From Patiria pectinifera (taxonomy: Eukaryota > Echinodermata > Asteroidea > Valvatida > Asterinidae): a stretch of 64,000 bases of DNA. Location of the stretch: NCBI GenBank assembly GCA_029964075.1, contig CM057135.1, positions 23,710,863 to 23,774,862 of the forward strand, given 5' to 3'. The notes under the pieces were generated by a model. The model saw nothing but the letters and a program-made list of their open reading frames with translations. It was not told the DNA's origin and made no database searches. Made by a program: the position numbers and the translations under genes. Below are positions 42,094 to 50,726 of the stretch, piece by piece; positions within the stretch are counted from its first letter, which is position 1, and each line of letters begins with the position of its first letter.

Positions 42094-42659
42094 AACTTAC
42101 TTTAACAAACGAACAAGATCACAACGCAGAACATAAAGATCGTTTGTGCGGTGTCGTAGCAGCCGGAAACTCTAGAAAGTACTTGGGAAAGGAATACACC
42201 GTTAAACATATCGAAGCTCTTGACAGTAAAGAACTCGAAAAGCTGTATCATCTGTACGAAACTAAATTTGGAAATGAAATTGTTAAAACCGTTGGTAAAT
42301 ACACTTTAAGTCTATTTTCGAGAGTGTTAGCTGTTGTTACACCCGTACAAGTTTTAGGATACAACGTCACTATAGATTCTGAAGAAGAACTCACCAACGA
42401 CTTGAGTTCTGATCCTATTATAAGCGCGAGTATGGCTGGTATGTTGAGCGACGTTTGTTACAAGTACGGAACTTTAATATCACCCCTAGTTGCTACGATT
42501 ATCACAACAAAACATTTGAAATTTAATAAACCTAATATAATAAATGGAAGATCAGAAAGCAGTGACAGCAACGCCTGCAGCTCAACCAGCAGAGACAGAG
42601 ACACCCCCACCGATAAAAACAACGACATCACCGACGGTAACGAGAGTGACCAAGACTAA
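42081..42659 (+). CDS. Polinton protein of unknown function, 192 aa
   Basis: Begins MEDLKLTLTNEQDHNAEHK. Mostly helical with a moderately hydrophobic middle (VGKYTLSLFSRVLAVVTPVQ and ASMAGMLSDVCYKYGTLISP) and a polar Ser/Asp-rich tail. The tail overlaps the next gene in another frame by 116 nt. No family recognised. Confidence 0.65.
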   Translation: MEDLKLTLTNEQDHNAEHKDRLCGVVAAGNSRKYLGKEYTVKHIEALDSKELEKLYHLYETKFGNEIVKTVGKYTLSLFSRVLAVVTPVQVLGYNVTIDSEEELTNDLSSDPIISASMAGMLSDVCYKYGTLISPLVATIITTKHLKFNKPNIINGRSESSDSNACSSTSRDRDTPTDKNNDITDGNESDQD

Positions 42660-42927
42660 AAATCCTAAACGAATACAGCAGGGTAAAGCTTTAGCTGAGC
42701 ACAATAGACAGATGAAATTAAAATTGGCAAAAATGAACGTAACATCGGACGAAGCTACGAGCTCACCAGACTACAACTCTTGGGTCATGTGGGGGGCTGT
42801 AGCGTCTATAATAGGGGTGGGGCTGCTGGTACTAAAAAGTAAGGCAACTGCGCCGGTAATACAGCCAGTGCCGGTAGTCACGCAACCCACTTCACCCAGC
42901 GCCCCCAAAACGCTAGACATGGAATAA
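42544..42927 (+). CDS. Polinton single-pass membrane protein, 127 aa
   Basis: A Pro/Thr-rich N-terminus, a basic middle (KNPKRIQQGKALAEHNRQMK), one transmembrane helix (WGAVASIIGVGLLVL) and a Pro/Val-rich tail. The ATG follows taatataata and lies inside the preceding gene. Confidence 0.65.
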   Translation: MEDQKAVTATPAAQPAETETPPPIKTTTSPTVTRVTKTKNPKRIQQGKALAEHNRQMKLKLAKMNVTSDEATSSPDYNSWVMWGAVASIIGVGLLVLKSKATAPVIQPVPVVTQPTSPSAPKTLDME

Positions 42928-42960
42928 ACCAGCAATTTAAAAATTGTTATATTAAAAACG

Positions 42961-43203
42961 ATGAGTAACTTTGACACCAACGGAATAGCAAATACGATTT
43001 ATCACGGAGCCGTCATATCGGGTCTTTCGATGGGATACGCCATGGTAGGAGCTAAACTACTCAAAATGAAAGCGCCAGATTTAAGCAAACTAAGCGTAGA
43101 AGATGCGGCTAAATTGACAGGCATTATAAGTGGAGCTCTGGCCACGCAAAATTGGTTGGTGGCCCAGGGTATACTACCGGGCAGTATAATGAAAACGACA
43201 TAA
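42961..43203 (+). CDS. Small Polinton membrane protein, 80 aa
   Basis: MSNFDTNGIANTIYHGAVIS start with two hydrophobic stretches (SGLSMGYAMVGAKLL and AAKLTGIISGALATQNWLVA). AT-rich promoter-like sequence (atattaaaaacgATG) lies just upstream. Family not recognised. Confidence 0.65.
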   Translation: MSNFDTNGIANTIYHGAVISGLSMGYAMVGAKLLKMKAPDLSKLSVEDAAKLTGIISGALATQNWLVAQGILPGSIMKTT

Positions 43204-43225
43204 TTTAAATAGGTTTATTAAATAA

Positions 43226-44506
43226 ATGGCTGAGGGAGGATTTGACTTTGACCCCGTTGATGATTACGATTACGATGAAGACGATGATGATGATGTAGCA
43301 GAGACCAATCTGGACAACAACTTTGATGCGCCACCCATCCCCACTACCGACATAGATGACGTAACCAATCAAAAGACTCAAGGTGACAGCTTAGAAAAAT
43401 TAAGAATCAGGATCAATAATAGACGCGTTGATGACTTTTACAAAGCTAATAACACATGGAATGAATCAATATCTCCGAGATACGAAAAATTTATTTTCAA
43501 AAAAACTGGTTTATTTTATAAATATGGTAGAAACTTAATAAGGTTAACAGATAGTAAAAACATAAACAAATTTTTAGCCCTGAGTACTATAGAGGCAATT
43601 GCAAATAGTAAACATTTAAAAGGTTTAAGTTTTATCAGAGATGAATTAGGCTTGAAGCCTTATAAACGTAAGACACTCAGTGACGATCAAAGTAAAAAAC
43701 TGAGGTTAATACAACCCGAGAGTATCCCCATGACAGAACTACCCAGAGTCACCGATGAGGTAATCGAGATTATAGACGATTTAGAACAAGACACCGGCGC
43801 TCAAACAGAAGGATTGAATTACAGAGAACTCCAGGGTTTAGACAAAACTCTTCAGACGTTGAGAGGTAACCTAGAACTTAATTTAGCGCGTCTCACAGAA
43901 CTGGACCGAGAGATTGCAGCCACGAGACAAGAACTCGACGAATCTCACAGCGAAGAGGGTCGACGAGAGTTAAACGATAAATTGAGCGACTTGAACGTTG
44001 AAAGATCTGCCAGATTAGAAGCCGCAAAAGCCAACGAACGAGGGCTCAAAAGTCAGATCGCTAGAATCAAAGAAACGATTAATAAAATATTAGGCGACGA
44101 CACGACTCTGGCGGAAAAGATCAGAACTCTGTTTAGAGAACAAGGTGTGACCGTAGTGAGTATTTTAGCCGCTTTGAGTTTAGCCATCAGCACGATAGTG
44201 AGTAGCATCGTCGCTAGCGTGAGAGGTGCGGGTGCCCCACCCGCGCCATCGCCAACACCTGCACCAACACCAACACCAAAAGGTGGTATCAAAGAGTGGA
44301 TTTCAAAACAACTCGCTAATTTTGCATCTGCTCTTCAAAAACTGGGAGTGAGCGCGTTGGGTGCTCTGCCGGGTATCATAGGCAGCGTACTCAGTTGGAT
44401 ATTTAACGCGCTGAGTAAGTCCGTATCGTGGATGGCCGAACACGTGTGGGCTTTGTTTTTGGGTGTGGGAGCCTTGGTGTTTGCGTACCTGCAAAAACGA
44501 TGGTAG
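43226..44506 (+). CDS. Polinton acidic/coiled-coil protein with C-terminal membrane segments, 426 aa
   Basis: Very acidic N-terminus (DDYDYDEDDDDD), a coiled coil near residues 200-290, a hydrophobic helix (VVSILAALSLAISTIVSSIV), a Pro/Thr/Ala linker (PAPSPTPAPTPTP), then amphipathic and hydrophobic C-terminal helices. A membrane-active or minor virion protein is possible by analogy with related elements; this is inference. Confidence 0.7.
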   Translation: MAEGGFDFDPVDDYDYDEDDDDDVAETNLDNNFDAPPIPTTDIDDVTNQKTQGDSLEKLRIRINNRRVDDFYKANNTWNESISPRYEKFIFKKTGLFYKYGRNLIRLTDSKNINKFLALSTIEAIANSKHLKGLSFIRDELGLKPYKRKTLSDDQSKKLRLIQPESIPMTELPRVTDEVIEIIDDLEQDTGAQTEGLNYRELQGLDKTLQTLRGNLELNLARLTELDREIAATRQELDESHSEEGRRELNDKLSDLNVERSARLEAAKANERGLKSQIARIKETINKILGDDTTLAEKIRTLFREQGVTVVSILAALSLAISTIVSSIVASVRGAGAPPAPSPTPAPTPTPKGGIKEWISKQLANFASALQKLGVSALGALPGIIGSVLSWIFNALSKSVSWMAEHVWALFLGVGALVFAYLQKRW

Positions 44507-44529
44507 TAATAGTTGTAATCAAGTTTAAA

Positions 44530-44578
44530 CAAAAAAATAAAAGCCTTACCAGCGCAAAGTTGGTAAGGCTTATTTTTT
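44530..44578. terminator. Hairpin between convergent Polinton genes
   Basis: AAGCCTTACCA (44,541-44,551) pairs with TGGTAAGGCTT (44,561-44,571) around a 9-nt loop. AATAAA precedes it on the + strand and a T-run follows. It sits in the 91-bp gap between a + and a - gene, so a shared 3'-end signal is plausible. Confidence 0.5.
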
Positions 44579-44597
44579 TGTGTGATCAGAGTGTGAC

Positions 44598-46001
44598 TTA
44601 TCGCGTTGCCTCGTAAGCCAAAATACCCATACCAACGATAGCTAATATTCCTACCGTCAACGATAATTTTTCGTCTTGGTGAGTTTGTAGTTTCGTGGGC
44701 TCCTGTGTTAAAACTGTAGGTGCTGGTGTTGGTGAGGGTGTTGGTGCTGGTGCTGGTGTAGGTGATACAACATCGTTCTTCATAGGCTCTGGGGGTGTTG
44801 GTGGCGCGACGTCATCGGTGTCATCAAAAGAATCGTCCGGTTGAGGTTGTGAGTTTAAATCTGGCACCAAACCAGTGTTCATACTCTGGCTAGCGATTTG
44901 AAGATTGTTGTTATAGCCGTCGTGCGTTCCAACCCTCAAGTTCATATCCGATGGGATTAAATACAACCCCGGTTTCACGACAAAATTTAAAGGCGTTCTG
45001 GCATACTGCAAAGAGTCTTGAAATTGATCGATACTCGTTTCCATGTCGTCTGCTGCATTGATGATATCTTCAACGATGACGTTAAATTGTCTCTGAGCGT
45101 CTAATCCGGTTCCCGGTGATAATACGCTCGTTTTTGTTTGAGCCTGCGCACCGAGTAAAGCGTACACGTAAGATCTGATTGATTCGTTGATCTTTATGAT
45201 TCCCGCGGAGGTAAACGAACTCTTGGCGGGTATAAAATCTAACCAAGCCTTTTGTACCGATTCATTTTGTTCGATGTAAATAACCGTCCAAGGAACGTAA
45301 AGGCTTCCACTCTTTTTGGGACTGTCTAGACCGTGATAGCCGCCGTAAAGAACGTTGGGTTTGTTGGGTAATGCTTTATCGTATTCACCAACCGCCACAA
45401 ACTTGCCTTTATTAAAGATATATGAGGTACCTAAACCGTTAGAGTTTGTGTCTCTCGTCTGTTTAAAAGACTTGTTTTGATCTATGCCAAACAACAAGCA
45501 GGTATCGGTAAATGCTCTGTGATTATAACTGTTGTCTAGAGCGTTAAATCCGTCATCTCCCGGTAAAGGAGCGGCAATGTCGTACAGGATCTTTCTAACC
45601 GTAAAATATAAATGAAAGTTAAAGATGGCCCAAACGTAACGGTTGCTCGCGTTTAAAAGATCGAATCCAATACCGCAGCCCGTAGTAGCGCAGTAGATTG
45701 CAAAATTTAACTGATTTTGATAAAACGACATGGGGTGTGATTTCCAACGATCTACATCCTCGTCCGTCTCAACGTGAGGCAATTTGTAGTCCGAGGTTAA
45801 GTCGGGAAACATGGTTAAAAACCCGTTGGTATTATTAACTATGACCTCCAGTTCACTGGGTTTACTGCTGTTTAAAAACTTTGCTTGGGGTGCAGCTTGA
45901 TGTTTTAGCTCGTTTGCCTTGGCTACATTTTGATTTACTTGTCTCGTTACCTGATCGGCTATCGATTGTATCTGCTTTTTTAACGACTTAAAATCACTCA
46001 T
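44598..46001 (-). CDS. Polinton protein of unknown function with C-terminal anchor, 467 aa
   Basis: A helical N-terminus (LKKQIQSIADQVTRQVNQNV), a long globular middle with YCATTGCGIGFDLLNASNRY, a Pro/Thr/Ala linker, then a C-terminal hydrophobic helix (LTVGILAIVGMGILAYEATR). It resembles proteins carried by invertebrate Polintons, but I cannot assign a fold. It is divergent from the penton-like gene across 41 bp of AT-rich DNA. Confidence 0.7.
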   Translation of the reverse strand: MSDFKSLKKQIQSIADQVTRQVNQNVAKANELKHQAAPQAKFLNSSKPSELEVIVNNTNGFLTMFPDLTSDYKLPHVETDEDVDRWKSHPMSFYQNQLNFAIYCATTGCGIGFDLLNASNRYVWAIFNFHLYFTVRKILYDIAAPLPGDDGFNALDNSYNHRAFTDTCLLFGIDQNKSFKQTRDTNSNGLGTSYIFNKGKFVAVGEYDKALPNKPNVLYGGYHGLDSPKKSGSLYVPWTVIYIEQNESVQKAWLDFIPAKSSFTSAGIIKINESIRSYVYALLGAQAQTKTSVLSPGTGLDAQRQFNVIVEDIINAADDMETSIDQFQDSLQYARTPLNFVVKPGLYLIPSDMNLRVGTHDGYNNNLQIASQSMNTGLVPDLNSQPQPDDSFDDTDDVAPPTPPEPMKNDVVSPTPAPAPTPSPTPAPTVLTQEPTKLQTHQDEKLSLTVGILAIVGMGILAYEATR

Positions 46002-46042
46002 TATTTTAGTTTCAGTTTTAATATAAAAAGACTTTAAAATAA

Positions 46043-47224
46043 ATGCATTCGTTTCACTTGTTTCAAAATGAGCAGACGTTTAAATTAGAAGACGTCGTAG
46101 ATAATTTAAACGGTCAAAAATCTATACGCTTAAAAAGGGTGTTGTTTAACGCCGGATATTTTAATATTTCCAGCGCCACGGAGATTGATTGGTTTACGCA
46201 AATAGATGGGAGACCCGCGTTTACCACAGATAAACCTCCCCTCATACCCGCGGAGTTTCTTTCAGATGTACACATAACAACGCCGGATAGAGATTTTATA
46301 GAGCGATTGTTACCCGATATACCATACCACTATTTATTTAACGATGAAAATGTTTTACAAAAAACTATAAACGATCTTATAAAAGCGTACGAAGACGATA
46401 GACTAGAATCCGTTTTAGAATCAAACAAAAGAAAAAGAGCTATTATAGCTGAACGGCGAGGGTTGATTTTAGCCGCCATGAATTCAGAAATAACAAAAAC
46501 TGAATTAGAACTAAATACGCTTCAATCTTTAGTAAGAATATTATTTGTTAGAGAAAGAAAAATCTTTGAAGGTGAGGAATTGGCTTTAAAGTTTATTGAA
46601 GGAGAAATGGGTGCGAGTGAGTTGAGCGAGTTGAGAGATAGTAGAGAAGCAGGAGTGATTATCAGAGGAAGTCTTATCGTGACGGGTGATGATTTCGATT
46701 TTATTCCTCCGAGTCATTTAGAGCCGTTGCCACTCGGAAGTATCGGTTCGGTCATCATACCGCCGGGGTGGTACGACGTCGATTGGTTCGATTTTATTTT
46801 AAATTCTATACCCGGGGTAAGTTTTCGAGTATTTAGAGAATCTAAAAAGGTGACGTTGGTGATAACCGACGTAAATCTCAAATTGCGTTTAAACAGAGAA
46901 GTATCTCGATTACTCAATTTACCCAAAGGAAGACTGGTACCCAAAGTGGTGTACACGGGATATTACGACGTTAATCCGTTTAAATTTTTGTTTATTCGCT
47001 GCCCGCAATTAAGTACGAGTGAAAACTTTTTTAATGGTCGTCCTTCTGACATCTTGAAAATCGTACCCGTGGGTACGCACAAACCCGAGCCTGATAGAGT
47101 CGAGGATTTCAAAAAACTTAAAAACGGTATAATCGACAAACTGACATTTTCTATCAGCGGTGAAAAAGGACAGGTATTCAACAATAAGGGTGAGGGTATC
47201 ATTATCGAGTTGGAGATCTTTTAA
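46043..47224 (+). CDS. mCP: Polinton minor capsid (penton-like) protein
   Basis: 393 codons. The C-terminal half follows the single-jelly-roll penton pattern of Polintons: SVIIPPGWYDVDWFDFILNS, VTLVITDVNLKLRLNREVSR, PFKFLFIRCPQLSTSENF, SDILKIVPVGTHKPEPDRVE and LTFSISGEKGQVFNNKGEGI. The N-terminal half is less familiar and includes a coiled coil. Confidence 0.75.
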   Translation: MHSFHLFQNEQTFKLEDVVDNLNGQKSIRLKRVLFNAGYFNISSATEIDWFTQIDGRPAFTTDKPPLIPAEFLSDVHITTPDRDFIERLLPDIPYHYLFNDENVLQKTINDLIKAYEDDRLESVLESNKRKRAIIAERRGLILAAMNSEITKTELELNTLQSLVRILFVRERKIFEGEELALKFIEGEMGASELSELRDSREAGVIIRGSLIVTGDDFDFIPPSHLEPLPLGSIGSVIIPPGWYDVDWFDFILNSIPGVSFRVFRESKKVTLVITDVNLKLRLNREVSRLLNLPKGRLVPKVVYTGYYDVNPFKFLFIRCPQLSTSENFFNGRPSDILKIVPVGTHKPEPDRVEDFKKLKNGIIDKLTFSISGEKGQVFNNKGEGIIIELEIF

Positions 47225-47250
47225 TTTTAAAATCTTTTTATATTAAAAAC

Positions 47251-47988
47251 ATGAGTGTAGATGGTAAGGCGTTATACCCCGATATTTCTGGAGATGTACT
47301 CCGATTAAATAGTAACGAAGAAACAAAAGTGTTCAGACTTAAAAAGATTGAAGAGATTCGATCTTTAATCTTGAAAGAGAGAGACCACCGAGAGCGCACT
47401 TATAAAAAAATAAAGAGAATGATCGACACTGTTCATTACGTAGAGATAGGATTAGAAGGATTGGGGGCTATAGCGGGGGCTGTCAGTATTCCCGCTCTCT
47501 TGGGTGTTATATCAGCCCCCGTTGGATTGGTGCTAGAAGGAACGTTTATAGGCGCTTTTGGTGTAGATATTCTGCTTAGAATCACGTCTAAGCGATTATC
47601 CGCCAAGCTGAAAAAGCACGACCAGATTAAAATATTAGCAGACTCCAAACTTAACACGATTGAAGAATACGTATCTCAAGCCATCAACGACGGAGATATA
47701 TCGCACGAAGAGTTCTTATTGATTACGAGAGAGCTCGCAAAATTTAACGAGCTTAAGCAAAAAATTAGAACAAAGACCAGCACAAAGCTTCAAAAAATTA
47801 AAAACGATACAGACTTTGAAAAGAAGTTAAAAACGGGTAGACGAACGGCTGGCAAAAGAAAAAAAATCTCTTATCGAAAAACTTACAAGTTCAAATTCTC
47901 GGTAAATAAACATTATGAAAGCGATCCGCCGAGTTATACCTCTATTTCACCTCTTAGGGCAACACCCTCGGCCCCGCCTTTATTGTAG
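47251..47988 (+). CDS. Polinton membrane/basic protein ending in PPxY and PSAP motifs, 245 aa
   Basis: A charged helix (about 25-65) is followed by a hydrophobic hairpin (GLEGLGAIAGAVSIPALLGV, LVLEGTFIGAFGVDILL), a coiled region, a very basic segment (GRRTAGKRKKISYRKTYKFK) and the tail DPPSYTSISPLRATPSAPPL. PPSY fits the PPxY (Nedd4-binding) and PSAP the P(S/T)AP (TSG101-binding) late-domain consensus. Family not recognised. Confidence 0.7.
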   Translation: MSVDGKALYPDISGDVLRLNSNEETKVFRLKKIEEIRSLILKERDHRERTYKKIKRMIDTVHYVEIGLEGLGAIAGAVSIPALLGVISAPVGLVLEGTFIGAFGVDILLRITSKRLSAKLKKHDQIKILADSKLNTIEEYVSQAINDGDISHEEFLLITRELAKFNELKQKIRTKTSTKLQKIKNDTDFEKKLKTGRRTAGKRKKISYRKTYKFKFSVNKHYESDPPSYTSISPLRATPSAPPLL

Positions 47989-48410
47989 TGGTCATCGTAT
48001 CTTTTTAGTGCTTTATTAAATTGATTTTGAGTCACTTTAAATAAATCTTTAACTCGTTCTTTGTTCCATCCAACGACATGATGGTAACACGCCGCTATTA
48101 ACGACCGTTTAACGCAACCATTTCCCCTCAATGTTTTGTAATTAACAAGCTCGTTATATTTGTTAATTGTTTCTTGGACATCTTCTAAGTCTTGCTGTGG
48201 ACAGACAGAAAAAATAAGTTTCTCCACAGTTTTTCTTTTGTTTCCTTTTAAAGTTGACCAATTGATACGATCTTCTTGCGCATTTTCTGCCGAAAAATCA
48301 AAGTAACGTGAGACTATTTCACCGCACGTTTCACAAATTAAAAAACCATTCTCGATGATTATATGATGATCGCACTTATCCCCAAGTTGCGGCGCCTCAA
48401 AGTATGCCAT
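47934..48410 (-). CDS. TFIIB-like zinc-ribbon transcription factor carried by the Polinton
   Basis: 158 codons. The N-terminal ribbon is C13-x2-H16 and C26-x2-C29-G (CDHHIIIENGFLICETCGEI), the TFIIB pattern. A helical C-terminal part (GCVKRSLIAACYHHVVGWNK and VKDLFKVTQNQFNKALKRYD) matches a TFIIB cyclin-like repeat. About half the length of cellular TFIIB, with one cyclin-like repeat visible. It overlaps the convergent 245-aa gene by about 55 nt. It could direct transcription from the element's AT-rich promoters; that is inference. Confidence 0.65.
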   Translation of the reverse strand: MAYFEAPQLGDKCDHHIIIENGFLICETCGEIVSRYFDFSAENAQEDRINWSTLKGNKRKTVEKLIFSVCPQQDLEDVQETINKYNELVNYKTLRGNGCVKRSLIAACYHHVVGWNKERVKDLFKVTQNQFNKALKRYDDHYNKGGAEGVALRGEIEV

Positions 48411-48479
48411 CTATTTAATAAACTTTAAATAAAAATGATTGCATTTTTAAATAAATGAAATATCACCCTCTCTTGTTTT

Positions 48480-48790
48480 TTTTATTGAACAGCACCTTTC
48501 TTTATATAATTGAAATCAGATCTCTTAGCGCTTATAAATAGCGCCCTCTGTTTTTTTATCGATACATTAACCCCTTATCATAAAAATTAAATGCCGTCCT
48601 CTGTTTATAATCCCTCACCACCAATGAATGGCGCCCTCTGTTGATTTCTTTTATTATAATTGCACTTGGACTCGATAAATCGATCATTTATTGTACCGCC
48701 CTCTGTTTATATTATTTTGATATCCATCACCACAAAAATAGCGCCCACTATTGATTTTGTATTATAATTGAACTTGGACTCGATAAAACG
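48480..48790. repeat. Degenerate 'GCGCCCTCTGTT' direct repeats
   Basis: The word gcgccctctgtt or close variants recurs five times (near 48,540, 48,593, 48,635, 48,700 and 48,744). A longer about 120-bp unit (tataattgcacttggactcg ataaa) occurs twice. Confidence 0.7.
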
Positions 48791-48837
48791 ATCATTCATA
48801 CGTTCTCTTTATTTGATATTCATATATTATAATTTAT

Positions 48838-49902
48838 ACAGTAAAAAGCCACTCCGAGTGGCTTTTTCGTTGTTATTAAAATTAGCTCATTTAAATTGCT
48901 TTTCATACATCTTAATATATACAGTAAAAAGCCACTCTGAGTGGCTTTTTCGTTGTTATTAAAATTAACTCATTTAAATTGCTTTTCATACATCTTAATA
49001 TATACAGTAAAAAGCCACTCCGAGTGGCTTTTTGTTGTCATTCAAATTAGCTCATTTAAATAGCTTTTCATACATCTTAATATATACAGTAAAAAGCCAC
49101 TCCGAGTGGCTTTTTTGTTGTCATTCAAATTAACTCATTTAAATAGCTTTTCATGCATCCTAATATATACAGTAAAAAGCCACTCTGAGTGGCTTTTTCG
49201 TTGTCATTCAAATTAACTCATTTAAATAGCTTTTCATACATCCTAATATATACAGTAAAAAGCCACTCCGAGTGGCTTTTTCGTTGTCATTCAAATTAAC
49301 TCATTTAAATAGCTTTTCATACATCCTAATATATACAGTAAAAAGCCACTCTGAGTGGCTTTTTTGTTGTCATTTAAATTAGCTCATTTAAATAGCTTTT
49401 CATACATCTTAATATATACAGTAAAAAGCCACTCCGAGTGGCTTTTTCGTTGTCATTCAAATTAACTCATTTAAATAGCTTTTCATACATCCTAATATAT
49501 ACAGTAAAAAGCCACTCTGAGTGGCTTTTTTGTTGTCATTCAAATTAGCTCATTTAAATAGCTTTTCATACATCCTAATATATACAGTAAAAAGCCACTC
49601 CGAGTGGCTTTTTCGTTGTCATTCAAATTAACTCATTTAAATAGCTTTTCATACATCCTAATATATACAGTAAAAAGCCACTCTGAGTGGCTTTTTTGTT
49701 GTCATTTAAATTAGCTCATTTAAATAGCTTTTCATACATCCTAATATATACAGTAAAAAGCCACTCTGAGTGGCTTTTTCGTTGTCATTTAAATTAGCTC
49801 ATTTAAATAGCTTTTCATACATCCTAATATATACAGTAAAAAGCCACTCTGAGTGGCTTTTTCGTTGTCATTTAAATTAGCTCATTTAAATAGCTTTTCG
49901 GT
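48838..49902. repeat. 13-copy hairpin array near the Polinton right end
   Basis: Period about 83 bp. Each unit has AAAAAGCCACT-(CCG or CTG)-AGTGGCTTTTT, a perfect 11-bp stem with a 3-nt loop. A spacer of tgtcattcaaattaactcat, ttaaatagcttttcatacat, cttaatatatacagt follows. Spacers vary at a few sites; the stem does not. Not a CRISPR: the spacers are repeats themselves. Confidence 0.95.
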
Positions 49903-49912
49903 TTGTCATATA

Positions 49913-50056
49913 TCAAAAGGTTTTTGCATTCTTTAACTGAGTCATATCTCCTTTTTTGACCACGATCCATTCACCCACCGTGTTGACCATGCTGTTTGCC
50001 AATGTGACGAAATCTTGCCTGTATGTAACATCTACAACACCAGATGGACAGTTCAT
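49913..50056 (-). CDS. Possible short exon inside the Polinton right flank
   Basis: Minus-strand open segment MNCPSGVVDVTYRQDFVTLA...KNAKTF, 47 codons and a stop, directly after a pyrimidine-rich acceptor-like tttttttcag. A second minus-strand open segment near 50,308-50,400 ends at a donor-like GTAATT. No family recognised; it may be chance or a captured host fragment. Confidence 0.25.
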   Translation of the reverse strand: MNCPSGVVDVTYRQDFVTLANSMVNTVGEWIVVKKGDMTQLKNAKTF

Positions 50057-50726
50057 CTGAAAAAAAGGAGAAATAGGCCTTTATAAGTAAATTTTGTTAC
50101 ACACAAAACATACAGTACTATTAATTTGGGGGCTAATCATCCTTACTCGCATCTGACATGCTGAATTGCGAAAGACGCGACTACAACGTGTTCGGGTCGC
50201 TGACAAGTAAAGGCGCCTATGGTTGCCACCTTTACGCACAAGTCACCCTGACATATTGGGCACCTGATATATAAAAAATACACGTTATAAGCGTATTATA
50301 ATTACCTTTGAATGTTGGTCTGTTGGTAGTTTAGCTGCCCCGTATTTGGAAATGAAGCTATACTGTGTACAGTGCTGTCGAGGCTTGATAATTCTGCAAT
50401 TGTGCCGATGTGACTAGATCCCACTGAACTCTGCCTTATATAAAATATAGTCAATCCGACTGGCTTATATAGGAACTAAAAATAGCAACCATTGTTTGCT
50501 TCTGACGTATGCGATGAGTCATATCCTGGCTGCCCCGCTAACAAAAGCAATTCATCACGGCCCATTGAATTTCAATAGGTGTTTACCCAAACTACAAGTG
50601 CAATGTCATCCTGGGTCACTTCATATTTTGCAAGTCAGGGTTAAAGTAGACTTGTATGAGTGGTATTTAACACAAGATTTAAAAATAAAAAATATATCTT
50701 AAAAAGTTAAGAGACAAAAGCAAGAC
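50057..50726. other. Polinton right subterminal non-coding DNA
   Basis: No supportable gene apart from the weak minus-strand segment described at 49,913. It lies between the hairpin array and the right inverted repeat. Confidence 0.5.

Noticed and set aside
48838-49902. CRISPR-like array
   Set aside because: The genome is eukaryotic, the 'spacers' are themselves repeated, and the unit is a hairpin within a Polinton.
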